Assembly: GCA_024404315.1 (NCBI GenBank)
Contig: JAKSQD010000001.1
Coordinates: 1 to 64,000, forward strand
Reading direction: 5' to 3'
DNA: 64,000 nt
DNA from: Oscillospiraceae bacterium
GTDB taxonomy: Bacteria; Bacillota; Clostridia; Oscillospirales; Oscillospiraceae
Positions 56,154 through 63,400 of the stretch are shown piece after piece (position 1 is the first letter of the stretch; every line of letters begins with the position of its first letter). Below the pieces are notes generated by a model, which was not told the origin of the DNA, searched no databases, and saw only the letters and a program-made list of their open reading frames with translations. The position numbers were made by a program, and so were the translations under genes.

Positions 56154-57128
56154 ATGACTGAACAACAGGTTATCACTTGGCTGCTGGAGCGGGACAATTT
56201 TCTCCTGCTCACCCATGTCCGTCCCGACGGCGATACGTTGGGCAGTGCTTCCGCCCTTTGCCGCTCTCTGAACAAAGCGGGAAAGACCGCCTATCTTCTA
56301 CGCAATCCCGGCGTAACTCGCACCTTTGACGGCTGGCTGACCCTGCCCTGGGCTCCCGACGGTTGGGAACCGGAACACGTCATCGCCGTGGACATCGCCA
56401 CAGAAAAGCTCTTCCCAGACGGAGAACAGCAGAAGTATCTGGGCAAAACGGAGCTTTGCATTGACCATCACCCCAGCAACGAGCATTACGCCCAAAATCT
56501 CTGCCTTGACCCGGAGGCAGCCGCCGCTGGCGAGGTAGTCTACACCATCTGCAAGGGTCTGGGCAATCTGGATGAGGAAATGGCAAAGGCGCTTTATATC
56601 GCTATCTCCACGGACTGCGGTTGCTTTGTCTACTCCAACACCCGCCCCCAGTCCCACCGCATCGCCGCCGAGCTGATGGAGCTGGCCGACATGAGCGCCA
56701 TCAACAAGCACTTTTTCCAGACCAAATCTTCCAAGGAGCTGGGTTTGCAATCCCGTCTGATGAACTCTTTGGCGTTCTTCGAAGATGGTAAGGTGTGCAT
56801 CGGCACAGTGACCGTAGCAGACAAAGCCGCCCTCAACGCCGACGAGAGCGACTGCGAGGAGCTTTCCAGCTTCGCCGCCACCATCGAAGGCGTGCTCTGT
56901 GCCGCCACCATTCGGGAGCTGGAACCCAACCAGTGCAAGGTTTCTCTCCGCACCACCCCCTCTTATGCCAACGCCAACCACATTTGCAATCGGATGGGCG
57001 GCGGTGGACATCCGGCGGCAAGCGGCGCCACTCTGCCCTATCCCACCACGGTGGAAGAGGCTCGCAAAATTGTTTATCAGGCCATTTTCCACATCATCAA
57101 GGGCGAAGCACTCGCATCCAATCCTTAA
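56154..57128 (+). CDS. nrnA: DHH/DHHA1 oligoribonuclease/pAp phosphatase (NrnA-like)
   Basis: The 324-residue phosphoesterase has LLLTHVRPDGDTLGSA (first metal site), the DHH motif at residues 104-106 (IDHHPSN), STDCGCFVYSN, and the DHHA1 GGGHPAASG block near the C-terminus. NrnA degrades nano-RNA and 3',5'-bisphosphates. The start MTEQQV at 56154 follows GAGGTT; the open frame extends 49 codons upstream, into sequence just beyond the MITE, without a ribosome site. The rbfA-nrnA-truB order is standard. Confidence 0.92.
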   Translation: MTEQQVITWLLERDNFLLLTHVRPDGDTLGSASALCRSLNKAGKTAYLLRNPGVTRTFDGWLTLPWAPDGWEPEHVIAVDIATEKLFPDGEQQKYLGKTELCIDHHPSNEHYAQNLCLDPEAAAAGEVVYTICKGLGNLDEEMAKALYIAISTDCGCFVYSNTRPQSHRIAAELMELADMSAINKHFFQTKSSKELGLQSRLMNSLAFFEDGKVCIGTVTVADKAALNADESDCEELSSFAATIEGVLCAATIRELEPNQCKVSLRTTPSYANANHICNRMGGGGHPAASGATLPYPTTVEEARKIVYQAIFHIIKGEALASNP

Positions 57129-57184
57129 AGCCTATCCACAAACCCATTTCCCCATTTTTCTCCACATGGACAGGAGGTATTTTC

Positions 57185-57346
57185 ATGGCAAATTCCAATC
57201 CCTTTGACTTTCTCGGTCTGGACGACCAGCAGGAATCCATCATCAATCCCCGCATCCAGGCAAAGCTGGGCGATCTGCTGAAAGAGCTGGATGTCAAGCC
57301 CGCCCCTAAGCCCGCTCCTAAGCCTCCCAAGCAGGACAACAAGTAA
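57185..57346 (+). CDS. Small conserved protein between nrnA and truB
   Basis: The 53-residue product starts MANSNPFDFLGL, contains an amphipathic IQAKLGDLLKEL helix and ends with a Pro/Lys/Ala repeat (KPAPKPAPKPPK). No family is recognised. Evidence that it is real: a perfect AGGAGG spaced before the ATG, tight operon spacing (56 bp from nrnA, 1 bp before truB) and consistent codon use. Confidence 0.7.
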   Translation: MANSNPFDFLGLDDQQESIINPRIQAKLGDLLKELDVKPAPKPAPKPPKQDNK

Positions 57347-57347
57347 C

Positions 57348-58217
57348 ATGGCAAACGGAATCATTCTCATTGACAAACCCCAGGACTGGACCAGCATGGA
57401 TGTCTGCGGCAAGCTCCGCCGCCTGCTGAAGGAAAAACGGGTGGGACACGCTGGTACGCTCGACCCCATGGCCACCGGCGTGCTGACCGTCTTTGTGGGA
57501 CGAGCCACCCGTGGCGTGGAATTTGCCGAAAGCGGCTTCAAGGAATACCACGCCACGCTCCGCCTTGGCATGGAAACCGACACCCAGGACACCACCGGAA
57601 CCACCCTCTCCACCTCTGCGCTGCGCCCCACCCGTGAAGAAATCGAGGCGGTTCTGCCTCCATTCCGGGGTGATATCATGCAGATTCCCCCCATGTTCTC
57701 CGCCTTGAAGCGCAACGGAAAAAAGCTCTATGAGCTGGCTCGAAAGGGGAAAACCGTAGAGCGGGAACCCCGTCCCGTCACCATTTTCAAGCTGGAGCTG
57801 GGCGAGCAGCTCTCCGAAACGGATTGGAGGCTGGTGATTCGCTGCTCCAAGGGTACTTACATCCGCACCCTCTGTCACGATATTGGTCAGGCGCTGGGCT
57901 GCGGCGGCGTGATGGCTTCTCTGCGCCGTGTGGAGGCCGCCGGTTACACGCTGTCCGACTGCGTGACGTTGGAGCAGGTGGCGGAAGCCGCCGAACAGGG
58001 CACTGCTGAAGCGCTTCTCCGCCCCATCGACACGCTGTTCTCAGAGCATCCCGCTCTCACCATCTATGGCCGCAAAGAGCAGCTTTGCCGCAACGGAAAC
58101 CCCTTTCGTCTGGCCGGGGAAGACGGATTGTTCCGTGTATACGGGGAACAGGGCGATTTCCTGATGCTGGGTCAGAGGAAAGATGGGGAAATGAGAACCA
58201 TTAAGAGTTTTTTCTGA
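57348..58217 (+). CDS. truB: tRNA pseudouridine(55) synthase TruB
   Basis: The 289-residue enzyme makes psi55 in the T loop of tRNAs. It has ILIDKPQDWTS, catalytic Asp39 in GHAGTLDPMATG, QIPPMFSALKRNGKKLYELAR and a C-terminal PUA-like part. The ATG is 1 bp after the upstream stop, so translation is probably coupled. ribF and rpsO, the usual next genes, are absent. Confidence 0.96.
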   Translation: MANGIILIDKPQDWTSMDVCGKLRRLLKEKRVGHAGTLDPMATGVLTVFVGRATRGVEFAESGFKEYHATLRLGMETDTQDTTGTTLSTSALRPTREEIEAVLPPFRGDIMQIPPMFSALKRNGKKLYELARKGKTVEREPRPVTIFKLELGEQLSETDWRLVIRCSKGTYIRTLCHDIGQALGCGGVMASLRRVEAAGYTLSDCVTLEQVAEAAEQGTAEALLRPIDTLFSEHPALTIYGRKEQLCRNGNPFRLAGEDGLFRVYGEQGDFLMLGQRKDGEMRTIKSFF

Positions 58218-58238
58218 CAAAATCACCCCGAAACGTAC

Positions 58239-58278
58239 AAAAAAGGACTCCCTCCGGCAAAGAGGTGAGTCCTTTTTG
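58239..58278. terminator. Terminator after truB and niaR
   Basis: AAAAAGGACT pairs with AGTCCTTTTT across a GC-rich loop, serving the converging genes. Confidence 0.75.
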
Positions 58279-58292
58279 ATTGGGTGTTCCTT

Positions 58293-58808
58293 TTATTCGC
58301 CTTTCAGCAGCAGTCCGGCTTTGTCCAGCGCCTTACACACCCGCTCATAGGCGGCATCGCTGGGACAACGGAGGGTATGTAGGTGAATTCCGTCTGTCAG
58401 CTCGGAAAGGGAGTGTGCGCTTGCCTTCTCCACCTGATGGACAAACTGAATCACCTCGTAGCGGGAACGAAGCTGGAGCTGTCCCACCAGCTGCCCATAA
58501 ACAGGATGCTCCACGATGACATCTATCACGCTGCATCCGTTGTCTACGCAGATATTCAGCTCCTGTTCCATCTGCTCTCCGGTGTGCAGACAGGCAATTC
58601 GCCGCACCAGCCCGGCGCTTTCCTCCGCAAGCAGATAACCTCTGGGGGTAGCGGAAATATCGGCTCCTCCCGCTCGGAGGAGGGCAATGTCACCCACAAT
58701 GATTTGGCGACTGACAGAAAAGTGTTTCGCCAGCATAGTAGCACTGACCGGCGTGGTTTGGTGGGTCAAGTATTCGTAAATCCGTTCTCTGCGTTCCGGT
58801 GCTTTCAT
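58293..58808 (-). CDS. niaR: NiaR-family niacin-responsive transcriptional repressor
   Basis: The 171-residue protein has an N-terminal winged HTH (about residues 5-55) and a 3H domain (PF02829). By comparison with the Thermotoga structure as I recall it, the metal ligands are His75, Glu83, His142 and His144, all present (GIHLHT near the end). NiaR represses niacin transport or NAD synthesis genes when nicotinate is available. A palindrome just after its own predicted start site suggests autorepression, and the same core precedes the EIIC-like gene at 60031. AAAGGAG precedes the ATG. Confidence 0.9.
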   Translation of the reverse strand: MKAPERRERIYEYLTHQTTPVSATMLAKHFSVSRQIIVGDIALLRAGGADISATPRGYLLAEESAGLVRRIACLHTGEQMEQELNICVDNGCSVIDVIVEHPVYGQLVGQLQLRSRYEVIQFVHQVEKASAHSLSELTDGIHLHTLRCPSDAAYERVCKALDKAGLLLKGE

Positions 58809-58826
58809 GGCGGACTCCTTTCCTGT

Positions 58827-58838
58827 CTGTCTTGACAG
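58827..58838 (-). promoter_or_regulatory. Putative NiaR operator in the niaR leader
   Basis: CTGTCTTGACAG is palindromic apart from the central TT. It lies between the predicted start site and the ribosome site, about +9 to +20. The 10-bp core TGTCTTGACA reappears, inverted, at 59970-59979. Confidence 0.65.
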
Positions 58839-58852
58839 TTGATTTCACAGAC

Positions 58853-58881
58853 ATTATAAGAGCTATTCAAAAGGCCGTCAA
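58853..58881 (-). promoter_or_regulatory. Sigma-A promoter for niaR
   Basis: The minus strand reads TTGACG, 17 bp, TATAAT. Confidence 0.75.
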
Positions 58882-58987
58882 GGGATTTTTTCAGAAAAAA
58901 GCATCTTTTCTTCCGTTATTCCCTTCCTCCCCGCCAGAAACGGGCAGAGAACGCAGGAAACCGCCTGTCACAGGTGATGGATATCCC

Positions 58988-59788
58988 TCAGCCCTGCTTT
59001 TCTCGACAAACTGCCTCATAAAAGGCTGCGTTGGTCAGATTTTTATAAGGATTGACATACAAAAGCCCCACGATACCGGCGGTAACGGCAACAAGAAGAT
59101 CCCAAAGGATAAACGACCAGTCCAGTACAAAGGCTCGCCACTTATTCCCGTTCATCAAATGACGGCTGGCGGCAAACAGGTCACGGCTGGACATATCGGG
59201 ATGCTCGGCCAGCAGATAGGGAATCATGCGGTATTCATAAGCCTTGACAATACCCGGAATGACCAGCAGCAGCGACCACAGGAAGATTTTCAGGCCGATG
59301 AGGAACATGGTTTTCACACTATTCCAATAGTTGGTGTCAAAGGAATGGGTCAGCTCCTTGAGCTTGGCCGGGAAATGCTGACTGACCAGGAAGAACCGAT
59401 AGCAACCAACCTTCAGAGGAGCCAAAAGCAGGAGGTCGAAAAGGATGCCCAGCATCGCAGCAATCACGCTGACCAGCAGCACAACGATGCCCACAGGCCC
59501 TGTTATCACATCCTTTACCTCCTGCGCCACAAGAGATGGATCGAAAAACTCGTCTATGGGCAGTTCGCCTTCTCCAAAATTCTGCAAGCCTTCCAGCTCT
59601 TCTTCCCAAATATCGCCGTCATAGTAGGAGGAAACATTGCCGACGTTGCTGGCGATTTTCATGCCGCTGTTGCTGCCGGTAACGCCGCCGCTGATGAGCA
59701 GGAAAATCAAGCTCACCAAAACCAGCTTCCAATAGTTCGGTTTGAGCACAGACTTTGCCTTTGCTTTGAGTTGAGAACGTGGTGTCAT
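58988..59788 (-). CDS. DUF975 family integral membrane protein
   Basis: The 266-residue protein has four to six transmembrane segments and DUF975 landmarks: KAKSVLKPNYWK at the start, LAPLKVGCYRFFL, IFLWSLLLVIPGIVKAYEYRM (landmark) and PYKNLTNAAFYE at the C-terminus. An acidic extracytoplasmic loop lies at about residues 45-90. Function is unknown. It has its own promoter, divergent from the EIIC-like gene. Confidence 0.85.
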   Translation of the reverse strand: MTPRSQLKAKAKSVLKPNYWKLVLVSLIFLLISGGVTGSNSGMKIASNVGNVSSYYDGDIWEEELEGLQNFGEGELPIDEFFDPSLVAQEVKDVITGPVGIVVLLVSVIAAMLGILFDLLLLAPLKVGCYRFFLVSQHFPAKLKELTHSFDTNYWNSVKTMFLIGLKIFLWSLLLVIPGIVKAYEYRMIPYLLAEHPDMSSRDLFAASRHLMNGNKWRAFVLDWSFILWDLLVAVTAGIVGLLYVNPYKNLTNAAFYEAVCREKQG

Positions 59789-59824
59789 AAGAAACTACCT
59801 CACTTTCATGCTTTGATTGATTTC

Positions 59825-59853
59825 ATTATAAAACTCCATTCTGAAAATGTAAA
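59825..59853 (-). promoter_or_regulatory. Sigma-A promoter for the DUF975 gene
   Basis: The minus strand reads TTTACA, 17 bp, TATAAT. Confidence 0.65.
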
Positions 59854-59929
59854 GGACAGATGCGAAAGCAGTAGAAAGAACGACGAAGAGAAATGGAGTG
59901 TCATGACAGGAAATTGGGAAAAAGCACGA

Positions 59930-59957
59930 TTGACAAAAAGAAGGAAAAGATTATAAT
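59930..59957 (+). promoter_or_regulatory. Sigma-A promoter for the EIIC-like gene
   Basis: TTGACA, 16 bp, TATAAT. Confidence 0.75.
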
Positions 59958-59964
59958 AGTCGCA

Positions 59965-59985
59965 ACAGATGTCAAGACACTTGTA
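59965..59985 (+). promoter_or_regulatory. Putative NiaR operator before the EIIC-like gene
   Basis: ACAGATGTCAAGACACTTGT is an imperfect palindrome whose core TGTCAAGACA is the exact reverse complement of the core in the niaR leader. It begins at about +1 of the predicted transcript, matching the placement there. Confidence 0.65.
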
Positions 59986-60030
59986 AAGAAAAAATCAAAT
60001 AGGAAATAGGAGAAAAGAGGTAATTTCCCT

Positions 60031-61113
60031 ATGGCTAACATGAAATCCTTTATGAAGCGGAAAAACATTGAAATTTCCGCCAAGCGTTATGGTATTGACG
60101 CACTGGGCGCCATGGCTCAGGGTCTGTTCTGCACCCTGCTCATCGGCACCATTCTGAACACCCTGGGCACTCAGTTCCACATTGGTCTGCTGACCATGAC
60201 CTTCGGTGCGGCAGAACTGACCATCGGCGGCTTCGCTTCTGCCATGACCGGTCCCGCTATGGCTGCCGCCATCGGCTATGCGCTGGGCGCTCCCGCTCTG
60301 GTGCTGTTCTCTCTGATTCCGGTGGGCTACGCCACCAATATGCTGGGCGGCGCTGGCGGCCCTCTGGCCGTGCTGGTGGTGGCCATCATCGCCGCTGAGT
60401 TCGGCAAGGCCGTCTCCAAAGAGACCAAAATTGACATTCTGGTGACTCCCATTGTCACCATCCTCATCGGTGTGGGTCTGGCTGCCATCATCGCCGCTCC
60501 CATCGGTGCTGCCGCTTCCTCCGTGGGTCGTCTGATTATGTGGGCAACCGATCTCCAGCCCTTCCTGATGGGCATTCTGGTCTCTGTCATCGTCGGCATG
60601 GCTCTGACCCTGCCCATCTCCTCCGCCGCTATCTGCGCCGCTCTGGGTCTGACCGGTCTGGCTGGTGGCGCTGCCGTCGCTGGCTGCTGCGCTCAGATGG
60701 TTGGTTTCGCCGTCATGAGCTTCAAGGAGAACGGCGTGGGCGGCCTGGTTTCCCAAGGCATCGGCACTTCCATGCTCCAGATGCCCAACATCGTCCGCAA
60801 CCCCCGCATCTGGATTGCTCCTACCCTGGCTTCCGCCATCACCGGCCCCATTGCTACCTGTGTCTTCCAGATGACCATGAATGGCGCTGCGGTTTCCTCT
60901 GGTATGGGCACTTGCGGTCTGGTGGGTCAGATTGGCGTTTACACCGGCTGGCTGGCTGACATTGAGGCTGGTACCAAGGCCGCCATCACCGGCTTTGACT
61001 GGCTGGGTCTGGCTCTGATCTGCTTCATTCTGCCCGCTGTTCTGAGCTATGTCTTCTGCGAAATCGAGCGCAAGATGGGCTGGATTAGCGAGGACGACCT
61101 GAAATTGCAGTAA
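60031..61113 (+). CDS. Stand-alone PTS EIIC-like membrane transporter (PF13303)
   Basis: The 360-residue, highly hydrophobic protein has about ten membrane segments and matches the PTS_EIIC_2 type (PF13303): AKRYGIDALGAMAQGLFCTLLIG start (landmark), GGAGGPLAV, LPISSAAICAALGLTGLAGG, and MNGAAVSSGMGTCGLVGQ. No EIIA, EIIB or sugar-enzyme genes accompany it, so phosphotransferase transport is doubtful. The NiaR-like operator in its leader suggests regulation by niacin and a possible role in uptake of nicotinate or a precursor. Ends at a strong terminator. Confidence 0.82.
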   Translation: MANMKSFMKRKNIEISAKRYGIDALGAMAQGLFCTLLIGTILNTLGTQFHIGLLTMTFGAAELTIGGFASAMTGPAMAAAIGYALGAPALVLFSLIPVGYATNMLGGAGGPLAVLVVAIIAAEFGKAVSKETKIDILVTPIVTILIGVGLAAIIAAPIGAAASSVGRLIMWATDLQPFLMGILVSVIVGMALTLPISSAAICAALGLTGLAGGAAVAGCCAQMVGFAVMSFKENGVGGLVSQGIGTSMLQMPNIVRNPRIWIAPTLASAITGPIATCVFQMTMNGAAVSSGMGTCGLVGQIGVYTGWLADIEAGTKAAITGFDWLGLALICFILPAVLSYVFCEIERKMGWISEDDLKLQ

Positions 61114-61154
61114 GAGCGGCTGCGTAGCGCTGACAATTACATTTCTACAGAAAA

Positions 61155-61191
61155 ACTCCGCAAAGAACCAACTCTTTGCGGAATTTTTTTT
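61155..61191. terminator. Bidirectional terminator between EIIC-like gene and fumarase gene
   Basis: CTCCGCAAAGA pairs with TCTTTGCGGA, with eight T on the plus side and an A/T run on the other. Confidence 0.85.
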
Positions 61192-61226
61192 GCTATTTGG
61201 TTACAGTGCAGTAGCCGTTGAGCAGC

Positions 61227-62069
61227 TCACAGGGTTTTATGAGCATGGCGGCAGACGTGGCAGCACAGATTGACGCAGCAGGGCATTTGCGCAATGTGGG
61301 TGGGCTGCGGAAGGATGGAAACGGCCAAAGCGGTTGTTGTTCCACCAAGACCCTGGGGGCCAATGCCCAGACGATTGACCCGCTCCAAAATACGCTGTTC
61401 CATTTCTGCATAGAGAGGGTCGCTGTTCTGCTCATCCAAGGGACGCAGCAGGGCACGTTTGGCCATAATGGCCGCCTGTTCCGCATTGCCGCCCAGACCA
61501 ACGCCCACCACAACAGGGGGACAAGGATTGGAGCCAGCGTCAGAGACCGCCTGAACAATGGCATCCTCCACCTGTTGCTGTGTGCAGGAGGGCTTGAGCA
61601 TATGAAGGCTGGTCATGTTCTCGCTGCCTGCTCCCTTGGGCGCTACGGTGATATCCACCTGATCCCCTGTTACCATGCGCAGGTGCAGAATAGCGGGGGT
61701 GTTATCGTTGGTGTTGACACGGCGCAGCGGGTCGCCCACCACGCTCTTACGGAGGAAGCCCTCTGTGTAACCCTTGGAAACGCCCTCGTTCACAGCGTCG
61801 CTGAGTAAACCGCCGACGATGTGAACTTCCTGGCCAATGTCGATGAAGACAATGGCCATTCCGGTATCCTGGCAGATGGGCAGGCGCTTTTCACCCGCAT
61901 AAGTAAAATTTTCCACAATGTCGCTGAGGATGCCTTGTCCCACGGGGGAAGCCTCGGTCTGGCAGGCAGCGCAGATACGCTCCCGGACATCGTTGGACAG
62001 GTTACAATTGGCTTCTATGCAGAGATCACGCACCGTGGCGACAATCTCAGAATACTGAATTTCTCTCAT
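61227..62069 (-). CDS. fumA: Class I fumarate hydratase, alpha subunit
   Basis: The protein (about 280 residues) is the N-terminal/alpha half of two-subunit Fe-S fumarase or tartrate dehydratase. Iron-sulfur ligands are expected in LPICQDTGM, SNPCPP and QMPCCVNLCCH regions; GAGSENMTSL is also visible. It interconverts fumarate and malate only with a beta subunit, which normally follows at once; here a terminator and a convergent gene follow instead. AAGGAG suits the second of two tandem ATGs. It ends an operon with the PHP and C_GCAxxG genes. Confidence 0.88.
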   Translation of the reverse strand: MREIQYSEIVATVRDLCIEANCNLSNDVRERICAACQTEASPVGQGILSDIVENFTYAGEKRLPICQDTGMAIVFIDIGQEVHIVGGLLSDAVNEGVSKGYTEGFLRKSVVGDPLRRVNTNDNTPAILHLRMVTGDQVDITVAPKGAGSENMTSLHMLKPSCTQQQVEDAIVQAVSDAGSNPCPPVVVGVGLGGNAEQAAIMAKRALLRPLDEQNSDPLYAEMEQRILERVNRLGIGPQGLGGTTTALAVSILPQPTHIAQMPCCVNLCCHVCRHAHKTL

Positions 62070-62087
62070 CATAGCTCTCCTTATTTG

Positions 62088-62897
62088 TTACAGGACGGGA
62101 AGGGGAATCTGTTCCGCTTTTCTGCCACGAAAAACCGTTACCGTCTCGAATCCCTTTTCCTTCATCAGGTGATAGGCCTCCGGCAGGTTCCGACCCACCT
62201 CGTGCAGCCGATGAGCGTCGGCTCCCACCGTGACCAAACGTCCGCCCAGCTGGTGGTAGCGTTCCAACAAAGCGGCATAGTCCTTGGCGGACTTCTCAAA
62301 GCCTTTGGTGTTGACTTCCAGCGCAATTCCCTTGCGGATGATGGTTTCCAAAATGGCGGTGATTTGCTCCTGATACGCTTCCATGGAGGCGGGGCAACCA
62401 TCCCGGTCTCTCATATAGCGCAGCGGATAGGGCAGGTGAGCCAGAACGTCAAATTGTCCCCATTCCACCAGCGCCAGCTCCTGATGGATGTAGTCATCCA
62501 AATAAGGCTTGCACATGTCCGGGGTGAAGACAACGTTATAATAGTCAATATAGCCCAATTCCTTGCCGGAATTGTGAACCGAGCCGATGACCACATCCAG
62601 TCCCTGCTCCTGAATGGCACGAGCGGCGGCATCGTAATTGGCAAAGGCATTGCCCAGCTCCAGACCATACAAAATTTCCACCGGGAAACCAGCGTCCAGC
62701 GCCTCCCGGTGCTGTTTGCGAGCGGTGGGCCAGTCGAAAGCCGGAACATAAGTTCCGTGCTCGTCTACCACGTCGTAATGGTCGGTGAAACAAATCACGC
62801 TCAGTCCATGCTCCGCCGCCGAACGAGCCATTTCCAGCCGGGAAGCGTGTCCGTCAAAGGAGGCCGTGGAGTGCATATGGGTATCTGCGAGAAACAT
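62088..62897 (-). CDS. PHP-domain histidinol-phosphatase-like protein
   Basis: The 269-residue PHP phosphoesterase has DTHMHS (first metal motif), FTDHYDV, YGLELGN, IGSVHN and VGADAHRL motifs binding a trinuclear metal site. It resembles HisJ/K-type histidinol-phosphatases, but there are no his genes nearby, so another phosphomonoester may be the substrate. ATG at 62897 follows GAGGTGAG. Confidence 0.87.
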   Translation of the reverse strand: MFLADTHMHSTASFDGHASRLEMARSAAEHGLSVICFTDHYDVVDEHGTYVPAFDWPTARKQHREALDAGFPVEILYGLELGNAFANYDAAARAIQEQGLDVVIGSVHNSGKELGYIDYYNVVFTPDMCKPYLDDYIHQELALVEWGQFDVLAHLPYPLRYMRDRDGCPASMEAYQEQITAILETIIRKGIALEVNTKGFEKSAKDYAALLERYHQLGGRLVTVGADAHRLHEVGRNLPEAYHLMKEKGFETVTVFRGRKAEQIPLPVL

Positions 62898-62910
62898 CTC
62901 TCTCACCTCG

Positions 62911-63318
62911 TTATCCAATCAGTCCACGCTCTCGGAGCATCTCCTCCACCAGAGAAACGCACTCAAACACCATGGCGTCACAGTGGGGCTTTTTCTCCCG
63001 CCCCTGCTCCCGGTTGATGCGGAGCAGATCGGAGCAGTTCAGATAGCCGTTGTGGTTCTCTCTCAGGCGGCGGTAATACTCGCCGATGCTCTGAGGGTCT
63101 TCCACACCGTAGAGACCCAGCGCCATCAAGCCGCCGGTCATTGCGCCGCAGGTAGCAGCCATTTTCATGCCTGCGCCGAAGTTGCGGGCAAAGTGGAGGG
63201 CGATCTCCTCGGTAATGCCAGCGTCGGGCGCAAAGGGCAGCACCACGGACTGGGCGCAGTTGTAATGAGGCGTGACAATGGCACGCAGCTCTTTTGCTCT
63301 GTCTAAATATTTGCTCAT
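62911..63318 (-). CDS. C_GCAxxG_C_C family redox-type protein
   Basis: The 135-residue protein has the cysteine pattern of this family (PF09719): YNCAQSV (Cys about residue 21), GAGMKMAATCGAMTGGLMALG, then LNCSDLL and CDAMVFECV. Members are thought to bind a metal or Fe-S centre or act in redox, but no function is established. ATG at 63318 follows AGGAGG. First gene of the operon leading to the PHP and fumarase genes. Confidence 0.82.
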   Translation of the reverse strand: MSKYLDRAKELRAIVTPHYNCAQSVVLPFAPDAGITEEIALHFARNFGAGMKMAATCGAMTGGLMALGLYGVEDPQSIGEYYRRLRENHNGYLNCSDLLRINREQGREKKPHCDAMVFECVSLVEEMLRERGLIG

Positions 63319-63367
63319 CGTTATCTTCCTCCTGTTTTCTAAACTGGTTTCGTCCTTGTTCCCAAAA

Positions 63368-63396
63368 ATCCTATCACAAAACCACCTCTGTTGCAA
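63368..63396 (-). promoter_or_regulatory. Putative sigma-A promoter for the C_GCAxxG-PHP-fumA operon
   Basis: The minus strand reads TTGCAA, 17 bp, TAGGAT. Confidence 0.5.
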
Positions 63397-63400
63397 GCTA

